From the NCBI GenBank assembly GCA_037447605.1, contig CM074817.1:2204975-2244306 (forward strand): a stretch of DNA of 39,332 nt, read 5' to 3'. The notes under the pieces are model-generated. The model did not search any database. It had not been told where the DNA came from and saw nothing but the letters and a program-made list of their open reading frames with translations. The position numbers and the translations under genes were made by a program. The stretch comes from Zygnema circumcarinatum (lineage: Eukaryota; Streptophyta; Zygnematophyceae; Zygnematales; Zygnemataceae). Shown here piece after piece: positions 17,849-28,800 of the stretch (positions are counted from its first letter, which is position 1; each line of letters begins with the position of its first letter).

Positions 17849-19291
17849 ATGGCAGCTGCCGCTGCTGCAGCGCGCCTCCGTCCCCTTCTCAAGCGAGCTC
17901 GACTTCCCTTAAGCTTCTTGGAAGCTTCCGGCCTTGGAGGAACAAGCAGCAAGCAGCCTCTCCTCCCTCCCCCTCCCCTCAGCAACGCTTTCAGAGTGCC
18001 ACGTGGCAGCCATGGATTCTCTTCCTCTGCTCTTGCAGCAGAACCTATTGAAGAATTAAACGTAAAGGGAGTCAATCTTGTGGGCCGACCCCTCTATTTG
18101 GATATGCAGGCGACCTCCCCTGTTGACCCGCGAGTCCTCGACTCCATGCTTCCATATTTTATGGAACAGTATGGAAATCCGCATTCCAGAACGCACTTAT
18201 ATGGGTGGGAGAGTGAAGATGCTGTCGAAAAAGCGAGAACCCAAATCGCAAATTTAATTGGAGCGAAGGCGAAGGAGATCATCTTCACATCGGGAGCAAC
18301 GGAGTCGAATAACATTGCGATTAAAGGCGTTGCGAATTTTTATAAAAAGAAGAAAAATCACATTATCACGCTGCAAACGGAGCATAAGTGTGTGCTTGAC
18401 AGCTGCCGACATTTGGAACAGGACGGGTTTGAAGTGAGCTATCTTCCGGTTAAGAAGGACGGCTTAGTCGACTTGGAGCAGCTTGAAGCGACCATGAAGG
18501 AGACTACCGCCATTGTTTCGATCATGGCTGTGAATAACGAAATTGGGGTCATTCAACCGGTAGATGAAATTGGAAAACTGTGCCGTAAACATGGCATTTT
18601 TTTCCACACAGATGCGGCGCAGGCTGTTGGAAAAATTCCTGTAAATGTGAATGATATGAACATCGATTTGATGTCGATAAGCGCTCACAAGCTTTATGGG
18701 CCGAAGGGAATTGGAGCGCTTTACGTTAGAGGGAGGCCGAGAGTTAGGGTTCAGCCTCAAATGAGTGGAGGAGGGCAGGAGAGGGGCTTACGGAGTGGAA
18801 CAGTTGCGACTCCATTAGCAGTAGGGTTTGGAGCTGCTTGTGAAGTCGCTGCAACGGAACTGGAATCCGACAGTCAGCATGTGAAGCGGCTCCAGAAGCG
18901 TCTTTACGACGGAATTCTGTCGCGACTGGAAGGCGTTGTGGTCAACGGCAGCATGGAGCACCGATACGCTGGAAACTTGAACTTATCATTTGCATGTGTG
19001 GAGGGAGAGTCTCTGCTTATGGGGCTGAAGGAGGTGGCAGTATCCAGTGGCTCTGCCTGTACTTCTGCGAGTCTGGAGCCTTCCTATGTTTTGAGAGCGC
19101 TGGGAGTGGAGGAGGATATGGCTCACACTTCTATTAGGTTTGGAATTGGGAGGTTCACAACGGAGGAGGAGGTAGACCGGGCGGTAGAGCTGACGGTAGA
19201 GCAGGTGGATAAGCTGAGGAGTATGAGTCCCCTGTGGGAGATGGTGCAGGAGGGGATCGACATCAAGAGCATCCAGTGGACCCAGCACTAG
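17849..19291 (+). CDS. NFS1: Mitochondrial cysteine desulfurase NFS1
   Basis: A PLP enzyme that takes sulfur from cysteine and hands it, as persulfide, to the ISCU scaffold for Fe-S cluster assembly in mitochondria. One uninterrupted frame of 480 aa from ATG at 17849, with TAG at 19289. The first 55 residues or so are Ala/Arg/Ser-rich and lack acids early on, as expected of a transit peptide. PLP-site lysine 281 lies in [10 protein letters not shown]. Catalytic Cys404 is in [40 protein letters not shown] and the C-terminal SIQWTQH expected of IscS/NFS1 are all present. Nothing is truncated. It is group I (IscS-like) rather than plastid SUFS/NFS2. Confidence 0.98.
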   Translation: MAAAAAAARLRPLLKRARLPLSFLEASGLGGTSSKQPLLPPPPLSNAFRVPRGSHGFSSSALAAEPIEELNVKGVNLVGRPLYLDMQATSPVDPRVLDSMLPYFMEQYGNPHSRTHLYGWESEDAVEKARTQIANLIGAKAKEIIFTSGATESNNIAIKGVANFYKKKKNHIITLQTEHKCVLDSCRHLEQDGFEVSYLPVKKDGLVDLEQLEATMKETTAIVSIMAVNNEIGVIQPVDEIGKLCRKHGIFFHTDAAQAVGKIPVNVNDMNIDLMSISAHKLYGPKGIGALYVRGRPRVRVQPQMSGGGQERGLRSGTVATPLAVGFGAACEVAATELESDSQHVKRLQKRLYDGILSRLEGVVVNGSMEHRYAGNLNLSFACVEGESLLMGLKEVAVSSGSACTSASLEPSYVLRALGVEEDMAHTSIRFGIGRFTTEEEVDRAVELTVEQVDKLRSMSPLWEMVQEGIDIKSIQWTQH

Positions 19292-19924
19292 GGTTCCTGC
19301 CGTTTAGGGCTCAAAGTTTAGGGTTAAGATGCTGCGGTTTAGGGTTCAGAAGGGGCTGAGTTGAGGGTTTGGGGTGATGGTCGAGCTTGGTAGTTTTTGG
19401 GAAAGAGACGTGGCTGTGGTCTTGTCAAGGCAGAAGTTACTTTGTTTAAGAGGACTCCCCCCTCTCCCGCCCCCCCCCGGCCCTTTTTTTTGTGCTTTTT
19501 TCGCTGCAAAGTGATGATAAAGGTCAGGGTTGTCTGTATGTAAGAGAGGAGTGGGGAGGCACCATAGCTCGGCCTTTAGGGGGATGGGAGGGAAGGTCTG
19601 TACAGAGGAGTCAAGTGCCCTCGTGGTGAGGGGTAATATAGGAATGTGTACCATGGTCTAACATGATTAACCCTGCAAGTAAACATTGACTATCCACGAC
19701 CACGACTGTCCATGGCCATGGCGAACATGATTGTCTCTCTTAAAAAAATTGCTTGAAGCTCACTCTGGATTCAACCCGTATTTTATTTTGCTTTTGCATA
19801 CCAATTTTGAAAAGGAAAAGGAAAAGGAGGCATATCTTGTAATGCAGAGAACATATGCTAGTCTGTGCTATATTCGTTCTCTCGCAACTTTGCACCGGAG
19901 CCTTTACACCCTCAGTATTATCCA
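19292..19924 (+). other. 3' flank of NFS1
   Basis: Probable 3' UTR and intergenic DNA. TTTAGGG motifs recur just after the stop codon (about 19302-19345). A C run lies near 19470. No gene seen. Confidence 0.5.
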
Positions 19925-20325
19925 AACGTGTCTGTATCTAATTGAATACCAATAATGTTTACAAACGGCTCCCTCTCCCTCTCCCTCTCCCTCTCCCTCT
20001 CCCCCTTCCCTCTCCCTCTCCCTCTCCCTCTCCCTCTCCCTCCTCCCTCTCCCTCTCCTCTCCCTCTCCCTCTCCCTCTCCCTCTCCCTCTCCCTCTCCC
20101 TCTCCCTCTCCCTCTCCCTCTCCCTCTCCCTCTCCCTCCCTCTCCCTCCCTCTCCCTCTCCCTCTCCCTCTCCCTCTCCCTCTCCCTCTCCCTCTCCTCT
20201 CCCTCTCCCTCTCCCTCCTCTCCCTCTCCCTCTCCCTCTCCCTTTCCTTCTCCCCCTCCCTCAGTATGATCCTCCCTACATAACGTGTCTGTACCTTATT
20301 GAATACCAATAATGTTTACAAACGG
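19925..20325. repeat. (CCCTCT)n microsatellite bounded by 44-bp direct repeats
   Basis: The hexamer array covers about 19969-20262, with a few CCTCC interruptions. A 44-bp sequence starting AACGTGTCTGTA and ending TTACAAACGG is found on both sides, at 19925-19968 and 20282-20325, differing at about five bases. Confidence 0.9.
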
Positions 20326-20444
20326 ATTTCACAATAACAAGGATCTCACAATAACACACAAGTGAACCAGAAATTCCGCAACAAAGTGTATGGTGAGCCA
20401 AACTTGGAAGCCTCGTTTCACACTTGGAGAAAGGTATTATTTTG

Positions 20445-23400
20445 TCACAGCGGTTTAAACGGAGGGATGGCTGGCGGCTTTTCCATGTGAAGGGCCATGT
20501 CCACCATGTACTTGGTGGCCTGCACATGCCACGTGAATGGTGTGAGAGTTGGAAATCTAAAGGTTTAGGGTTCAAGGTTTTAGAGATTTAAAAGGATTTG
20601 AAAGCCCTCTGAAAAAAGGATCTCCTAAGCCCATCCCTGAGCCCTAGCATGGGGTGACAAGATGGCATGGCATTGCATGGCGCGGCGATGTATGGCATGA
20701 CATATCATGGCATGGGATGACTTTATAGGCCTATAGGCTTTAGGATTTGAAATGGCATACAGCATGATGAACAGCGTGGAATTTGGCCTTAAGCCTCGCC
20801 TGCTCCTGCTCGGATGAGGCCTTCAGCTGCTCCATTTTAAGCCGAATTGCAAGGGCCTATCCAGGGACATAACAAAAACATCGTTATATTTTACTACATT
20901 TTCGAAAACCATGTCTGTTTCATGAAAATGAGACAAAGAAAAAGTCACCAGTTGCGATCTTTTGAGGAATGAATTTTTGTCCTCGTTCACTTTCTCTCTC
21001 CCCCTCTCTCTCTCTCCACCTCCCCTCCTTTCTCTTCCCTTCTCATCTTCCACTTACCTGTCTCTTCTTCTCCTCTGCCTGGTCCATCTTCATCTTGCTC
21101 TGCTCCTCCTTCTCTCTGGCCCTCATGGAGGCCTGCTGGAGTGACTGAGTCAAGTTTGCTCTCCTGCGAGTTGTGTTCTCTCTCTGTTTGTTGAGCCACT
21201 CCTGCGTTGAGTGGACTGCAGAGGGAGCAACAGAGTGTGGACAGCGCATAAAGAAGTATAAGGAATGTGAACCTTGGGACTAACCCTCTCGCTCATCCAA
21301 CCCCTACTCCCTCACCCTCTCACACACACACCCACCTCAAATCGCTTGCCTGCTTTCTTCTCTGTCTCTGTTGCTGCCATCCTTTTCTTTCGTCTTCCCT
21401 CCCACTGCTCTTCTCTTTCTCCCTCCCGGCCTTCTCCCACCCCCTTCCCTAAACAAAGTAGGCCAAGTTACAGCAAGGTTCAGGAAGCTCACTCTTCTTC
21501 TTCAAATGTTCCCTCTCGTCCTTGAGTGACTCCACAAGCTTATTGGTGGCCGCAATTTTCGCCTTTGTCTCTTTCAGAGTTTTGGACAAAGCCTTCTGCT
21601 TCAGCGCCTGCAGAGCAATGCGAAGAGTGCAAAAAAGGTTTCAGGAAACAAAGATCTTCTAGATAATGTGAGACCAAACACCAATGGCAGAGAAAAGTGA
21701 AGGTTTCAATTTCATAATTGCCGATCTCTGATCATTCTTTGCCACTTCTAGGAGGAGAAGTGTTCTACCGTGCATGCATGATACATGTTTGTATAAGGCT
21801 CCATATGCATACATTACAACTTGCCTGTCTGCACGAACACAAGCCCAAAGAGGACAAACCTAGGTTCTTGAAGTTTGATAACTTGTAAATCGACTTATGA
21901 TTGGTGGAAGATACAGTAGACTTGGAAAGGAATCGAAGGAAAGTTATATGAGCACACCTTCGCTTCTACTTCCTCCATCCTAGCCACGCACTTCCGCACC
22001 TTGTGTTCAACCTGTTAAGAATCACCGTGCCAAAATGTCACCAACTTTCCTCTCTCTCTCGCTCACACACACACATACACACGCACTCTCACTCTCCCTC
22101 ATCCCTGTCATCATCCTGTTGTTCTGAGGTAAACTTCCGGTCTGAGAATACGAGGTCAACAGTATTAACTACTACTCGTCCGTTGCCCACCTTTGTCAAA
22201 CAATCCAACTGACTTTGAAGGCCCCTTAGCCGGCTGTCTCCTTCCAGAATCACCGCTTTTTCGTTCTCCAAAATCGTATGATACTCCTCTACAGTCACCT
22301 GCAGGTCAATCAAATAACTAGCCCCCTCAATTGTACATTAAGGAAAAACTGTCACCACACTGTCTTCTCTCGCTACGCTTCCTCCATCAGAAAACTCTCC
22401 TTCATGGAAAAGGAAACGGGTTCGTTTGTTACCTGAATTTTCTCTGGCGACTCCGCCACCTTGTCCCTCAAACTTTCCACCTCCTTCTGGGCATTTTGCA
22501 ACTGCTCCTTCTCTGCCGCATCCTGTAAAATTCCCAATCTTGCACCATTCGTCAGCAAAATGACCTATCTACATTTCAGGAAGGGTAAAGTAGATCGTCG
22601 TGCATTGTCGGAAATGTTAATCAATAAAGACTGTGACTTGGAAATACAATAATGCTGACCCTACTTCAATATGTTACAAATTGCGACAAATACAGCAGAC
22701 AGATTCCAGTACGACAAGGCGAAGGATTGTCTGAAAGCGTTTAATTGTATCCCAAAAAAAATGGCTTTCAAGCACCAATGTGCTGGTCTGGTGATCCTAC
22801 CTTGTTCGCTGTGTCTTGAATCGATTGCTTCAGAATTCGCACTTCTGTTTGCAGGCTAGAATGTTCGTCATTCAATTTCCTTATTGTTTCCAACAATTCA
22901 TTATCTTCCGCTCGCAGTTCATCCACCAGAGGTTGTTGCACTGCTCTCTCGTCTTTTATCTCCTGCAGTCGAGCCATCAGCTGTATCCACCATACATGCA
23001 AGGCAAGGTACAAACGTAAGGCACGCAGGTAATGCAAAAAAAATACACTATACAGCATTGCAATGCATGGAAGCGTACTCAGTCGATGATGGCCCATTGA
23101 TGGACATATACGTCCGCTGGATACCTTGGATACGGGGGCAATTTCAGTGTATTGATAGCCTCAAAACCAATGAACCCTGGGAATGTTACAAGGACTAAAG
23201 TATCAAAGGCGCAATTCTTGCTCAAGCTGGCAAGAAAGGAAAGGGAAACACGTAACACATGACGTCAAGCCTCAGAACACAGAATATTGAAGAGTTTGTG
23301 ACTGAAACGTACATCCATATTGGCGTCGGCAAGCTGCTGAGTTCTGTCCATGAGGGCATCCGCTTGTTCGTGTGCTTCCTGCAGCTCTTTGCCTTTCTCT

Positions 23401-24471
23401 TGCCTGCACCTCCACGGATTCTTGTTATTGAAATGATATTATGCAATTCTGCAGCACTATTTTGCACCGCGGTAGTACATGAATACAATATGCTACATGT
23501 ACCGCAGACTAGTTCAGACGGCTGAGACTACAAAATCCAAGGGAACATGACGCATCTGCAATAGACTTCTAAGACAGGAGCCATGATGAAAAAACAGCAG
23601 AATAAAGCTGTAAAGTTTGAGAGCACCTAAAGTTGAAACAACTTCTAATAGAGCTGGAATGCGACAAGAGCTCCGCAAATAGGCTTTTTTTTCTATTTTT
23701 TTTTTACACAATAACGCAGCTAAAACGTCTTACTCCTGCAAGTCACGAACACAACGAATCTTGAAGACGAAGCTTCCGTGTTTCCCGAATTTGTGGAGAA
23801 GTATTTGCGAATACTGTAAGACATCTCACCTGTACTTGGCGTAATTGATGACAGCACTCAACTGAGTGATAACACGATTAATATCCGGCTTGTATATATC
23901 TTTCCGAGTAAAATCTCCTATTCCTGAAACTGTCATCATCTTCGTGATAGATCTTGATAAGGCGAGAATGCCAATGGACTGCTCGTGCAGCTCAGGATAC
24001 TCCAATCTATCCGTGGCACAAAGGACAGGTTGCTGAAAATCTCCCCTGCAAAAAGGCAATGAAAACGAGTAAAAGTGAAAACAACGATGCAACGCTGTAC
24101 ATGACTCTTGCATCGCTCTTGAAAGCAAATGGACGGAGTTTGAAAGGATTCCAAAGCTTTCAGAGTTTTCTCGGATTCAAGGAACGATCAGGTTTCCCAT
24201 TTTGATTAGGTTTTCCATTTTGCCAGTGATTCCAGGAAACTGCATAGCTGCGTCTATCATTTTCCGTAAATATTGGTTACAAGGTATGCAATTTAAGCAG
24301 AGATAGAGCCTGCCATGCATGTGCATCGGAGCTGTTCAGTTCTACATATTTCTGATTAATGTTTCCGTGAATGGAAAGTCTTCAAAGATAGTTGTATATG
24401 GTCATTCTCCGCTTTTGAAAAAGTAAATCTTAACAGATAGAGAGAAAGAGGGAAAGAGAGCGAGAGAGAGA

Positions 24472-24504
<33 letters not shown>

Positions 24505-24776
24505 CACGCGCGCAAGAGAGAGAGAGAGAGAAAAGGAGGTCTTTGACAAGAAGGATAACATGCTGCTGATTTTCAATTTAAACATTTCTTCGCAAAGGGA
24601 TTCAGGAAAGCTCACTTGGATACAGATGTTACGCAGTTGAACACCTTTTCATAAAGATTCTTTATCGCTTCAGGTGTCGGTTTCATTAAATCCTGTTCCG
24701 GAAATTCTACACCTAAATCGAGAAGGTCTTTCAGAATCGCTTTCTTTTCAAGAATGGGAAAGGAATATGGAGCCAT
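20445..24776 (-). CDS. NUF2: Kinetochore protein NUF2 (NDC80 complex), 11 exons
   Basis: A coiled-coil subunit of the NDC80 complex that ties kinetochores to spindle microtubules. Exons on the minus strand: 24776-24616, 24045-23830, 23403-23313, 22980-22801, 22522-22433, 22298-22191, 22011-21958, 21607-21493, 21215-21058, 20856-20761, 20519-20445. Every junction is GT-AG and in phase. The result is 447 aa, normal for NUF2. The N-terminal calponin-homology-like part has MAPYSFPIL, FPEQDLMKPTPEAIKNLYEKV and LEYPELHEQSI. The coiled coil starts near INYAKYRQEKGKEL. The family mark VAESPEKIQ is in exon 5. The tail MEKPPAIPPFKPL is short and basic. It shares its upstream region with gamma-tubulin, another mitotic gene. 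Confidence 0.95.
20630..20760. repeat. GGCATG-rich stretch in NUF2 intron 10
   Basis: Short repeats of ATGGCATGG/GATGGCATG type over about 100 bases. Confidence 0.5.
24439..24532. repeat. (GA)n microsatellite in NUF2 intron 1
   Basis: Imperfect GA/AG run with one CGCGCGC break at about 24505-24513. Confidence 0.85.
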
Positions 24777-24839
24777 GTTGATTGTCAAAGAAATGAAAAT
24801 GGCAGCAAGAAAACGGAGGAGCACTTTCCTTCAGGACCG

Positions 24840-25240
24840 ATATTAAGTCTCTCTTTCCCTCAATCTCTCTATCCTTCTCTCCTCTGTATCCTCCTTTCCC
24901 TCTCCTATTTCTCTCCTCCCGCCCCTTACGCTAAGATACTTCTCTCAGAACCTCCTCTCACTTCACTATCTTCACTCTTTGTCTTCTGCCCTAATCCTCA
25001 AGCTTTCACATCTCTGCTCTCCCTGCTCCCTCCTCTCACACACATACTCTCTCTCTCTCTCTCTCGTTTCGCTTTCCCCTTGCTATGTTCTCGCCTCGCC
25101 TCGCCTCTCCCTCCTTTCCCTCCGTCTCTCTCCCTTCCCTGTGCTATAATTTCCCTTCCCCTCTTCTCCTTCTCCGCTACTGCTCGCACCCTCCCCCTGC
25201 TCTCTCTCCCTCCTCTCTCCCTCCCTCTCCAATTCAAATT
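24840..25240. repeat. Pyrimidine-rich tract upstream of NUF2
   Basis: C/T-rich low-complexity sequence (CTCTCTCC, CCTCCC). Open frames through it are compositional artefacts. It forms part of the NUF2/gamma-tubulin intergenic region. Confidence 0.7.
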
Positions 25241-25409
25241 TTTGGCAGTCATGTCAAACGGCTTCTAAGCTTCAAGTATCGCGATATATCGCGCGCGTAT
25301 CGGAACCGGCATTCCGCGACGGAGCCGACGACCCGTCGTCGAACCAACGGTCATATGCGAAGGCGGGCTTCAACATAAACACAGAATTAAGAACTTATGT
25401 CGGAACTTC

Positions 25410-25640
25410 AGCGCAGTACGGTAATGTGTTTCGCTGTACGTACAATACAGTACAAAACAGTACTGTACGACAGTGTACGGTATTCTCGTACGAAACATGA
25501 AAAAGCGGATTTCTCTTTTTCTTGTTTTCCCGCCAAATGGAGGCTGCCGTACGGACGCTGTTCAAAATCACCTGTTAGATGACAAAATTTCGAACACATA
25601 AGCTGTACGGTTCGTACCGTACAACGTATGAATGAGTACG
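25410..25640. other. GTAC-rich palindromic stretch in the NUF2/gamma-tubulin promoter
   Basis: Many GTACGG/CCGTAC and AGTAC/GTACT motifs, including ACAGTACAAAACAGTACTGT at about 25447-25466 and TGTACGGTTCGTACCGTACA near 25605. SBP-domain factors recognise GTAC cores, so clustered binding is possible, but nothing else supports it. Confidence 0.35.
25525..25537 (+). promoter_or_regulatory. E2F-type site TTTTCCCGCCAAA
   Basis: A full match to the E2F/DP consensus (TTTSSCGS, with flanking T and A). It lies 361 bases upstream of the gamma-tubulin ATG and 749 bases upstream of the NUF2 ATG, between two divergently transcribed cell-division genes. E2F control of such genes in S/G2 is well known in plants. 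Its use here is inferred. Confidence 0.6.
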
Positions 25641-25885
25641 GCACCTGTTACCTAACAGGCTTCAATGCATTTGAGTTTTATGAACGAGCGCAGCTTTGCA
25701 GGCTTTCTTTTTGACCTTCCAAACAAGAATAATATTAGCGTTGCTGATAAATAAACGCTCTTTCTGCTGTGTTAGAATCTATTTTTTCGGCTTGCGACTG
25801 TAGTTTTATCTGTGTTTCGCTTGCATTCTGATCCTATCTTGAAGCGCAGAGAAACAAGGCATTGCTGCGGACATTTGAAGGCAGC

Positions 25886-28800
25886 ATGCCGCGAGAGATC
25901 ATCACGCTGCAGGTCGGGCAGTGCGGCAACCAGGTGGGGCTGGAGTTCTGGAAGCAGCTCCTGCAGGAGCATGGCATTCAGAAGAACGGAATCGTGGAAG
26001 ATTTCGCCGCCACAGGGCCGGTAATGCGAATGCCCTGTGCAGCCTGAGCTATGAATGCACTTGTCCTTGCCCTTGCCCTAAAGCATGCATCCCGTAAAGC
26101 AGCATTTCTAAAAAACCTAGAAACCATATCATGTCACGGCTCGGCTCACCTGTTTAATGCTCATGCGAGCTCCCTTCCCCCTTTTTTTTTCTTCTCTATC
26201 ATGCTGTGTCCTATCATGCTCGTGATTATCATATCATATCACATGCCGGCTCTCACGCTTCTCATCATATCTCTTTATTGCTCACGCACGCACATTGTAT
26301 TCTTCCTTTCATCTCGCCTTTTTTTCTTATGCACATGCACGCATGCATGCCTGCATCCTGCATTGATCCATTCATTTCTCCGCGCAGAGCATTGATCGGA
26401 AGGACATATTCTTTTATCAAGCGGACGACGACCATTACGTGCCGCGCGCGCTGCTGGTGGACCTCGAGCCGCGCGTGATCAATGGCATCCAGCAGAGCGA
26501 GTATCGCAGCCTCTACAACAATGAGAACTTTTTTGTGGCGGAGCACGGGGGGGGCGCCGGGAACAACTGGGCCAACGGTTTTCAGCAGGTCAAAACATGT
26601 TGCTAAACTGTCGTGTGGATGTGTCTCCAAGCATTGCATAAACCCTCACTTATACATCGAGACCAAAGGAGAGAGTTACTACAATTGTAAAGGCTCTATG
26701 CCTTTAGGTCTTAGAAATTTCTTTTACTGTTGGAGGGTCTTGAACTTTGCAGGAACACATTTCGCAAACCCATGCTTTTAGCTCTAGAAAATCACAGTTC
26801 TCACTCTCTCCCCCCACTTCCCCTTTCACACTCGTCCCCTCCTCTCCTCCCCCCCTCCGCCCTTCTCCTTCTCTTCCCCCCGTCCCTCACTCTCTCTCTC
26901 TCTCTTCCACACACACAACACACACGTGAGGGAAGATAGGAAGTATTTGATAGTTTCTTGTACCTAAGGAAGGGCAAAAAGCAAGTGCTAATTGAACTTC
27001 AACTAAGCAGGCGTATTGTTGAAGTCGAACCAGATTATCTCTCGTCCTCACTCTTCCCCTCTCTTCCACTCCTTCCTCTCCCACTCTTCCTCTCCCTCTC
27101 CCCCCACTCTCCCTCTCCTTCCGTCTCCCTCTCCCTCTCCCTTCTCTCATAAGCTGTATGGCTGAGAGGTTCAGGGGACAACCTATTCTGAGGAAGTACT
27201 CGATATGATCAATCGAGAAGCCGAGGGAGGCGATAACTTGGAGGGCTTCCTACTCTGCCATTCCATCGCAGGAGGAACCGGTTCAGGTTAGTTAATCTTC
27301 AAAGTTCCCCTAATGACCTTGTTTTCTTAACTATTTAGAATGTCCACGGTTTCTAGGAGGACTTTGCCGCAACAACAGGCATTCATTATCACATGAGAGG
27401 CTTTATGTTATTATTGTTATCATCTTTTTACCTTTCATCCATTTTGCTTATTAGGCAACTTGTGGCCTATACTCATGATGTGTGCAGGCATGGGCTCGTA
27501 CCTCTTGGAGGCGCTAAGTGATCATTATAGCAAGAAAGTCGTTCAGACATATAGCGTTTTTCCAAACCAACGTGAACCCGACGTAGTGGTGCAACCCTAC
27601 AATTCAATTCTCACATTGAAGCGACTCATAAACAATGCGGATAGTGTCGTTGTGCTCGACAATACAGCCCTTAATCGGTTGGCAGTTCGTCAACTCCCAA
27701 ACACCACCACTCCCACCATCTCACAAACAAACTCCCTTGTAGCAACCGTTATGGCTGCGAGTACATCAACTCTGCGCTATCCGGGCTACATGAATAACGA
27801 CCTTGTGGGCATGATCACGACGCTTGTACCGGTCCCGAAATGCCATTTTCTTATGACAGGATATACGCCTTTGACACTTGAATTGCAGGTGCAACCTCCC
27901 AACACCCCTCTCTTTCTCTCTCTCTCTCTCTCTCTCGCTCTCTCTCGCTCTATCCCTTTTTTCTCCCGATAATCTCTCAATCAAAGCATACTTCATACGA
28001 TGTTTGTTTCACGCTCGGGTCCCTTTCGAGGCCCTGTTGTATGTCTCTCACTTCCAAATTTTCCCTCTCGCCCCCTTCCTAAAATTTCCTCTCCCCTCCC
28101 ACCCTTCAAAGCTCCTTCTCTTGCGCCTCTCTCCTCTGTTGAGGCGCTCATTCCTTTCTCTGTCACGTGAAGCTGAACAACTAGTAGCAGAGAGTGGAAA
28201 GTACTGCCTTAGATTCCCAATGATAGCGCCGGCCTACATGGATATTGAGAAAGAGGGAGTTAGAGAGAGGAAAGAGAGGGCGAAGGATAGTTATTTGGGA
28301 ATGCATTCAGTTGTGTCTATATGCATGCACATGCAGACATATCCATATAATACATACATCCGCAGATATATACAGACATGTATGCATACATACACGCATA
28401 CATTCACATTTAATTCCATGCATGTACTTATACATATGCTTATTCTATGGTGCGATATGGTGTGTCCGATGGGTGTCTGCTGTACAGGAAAGCACAGTGC
28501 GCAAAACCACTGTAGCGGATGTTATGCGTCGGCTTCTGAAGGTGGCTCTCACCTCCCCTACTGTTCCATAATCAAACTAAGCACTGAAATTTTTGTGAAC
28601 GGATTGTATGGCTGTTTCGTTGCAGCTTGCTGCTGTGGAACGATTTTGAATTTTGCAATCCTGAACAAACGACAACAATTTTTTTTTCATAGAAAAGGTT
28701 TTGATTAATTATGGGCCGTATGGTGGGAGGGAGGCAGCCCGAGAACATGATGGTGTCATCTTATGCGAAACAGCAAGATCTGAGCCGTGCGAAGTATATC

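Noticed and set aside
27878-28708. 276-aa ORF after gamma-tubulin exon 4
   Set aside because: It runs through intron 4 in a frame other than tubulin's, with CT repeats at its start. Tubulin homology resumes at 28488 in another frame.
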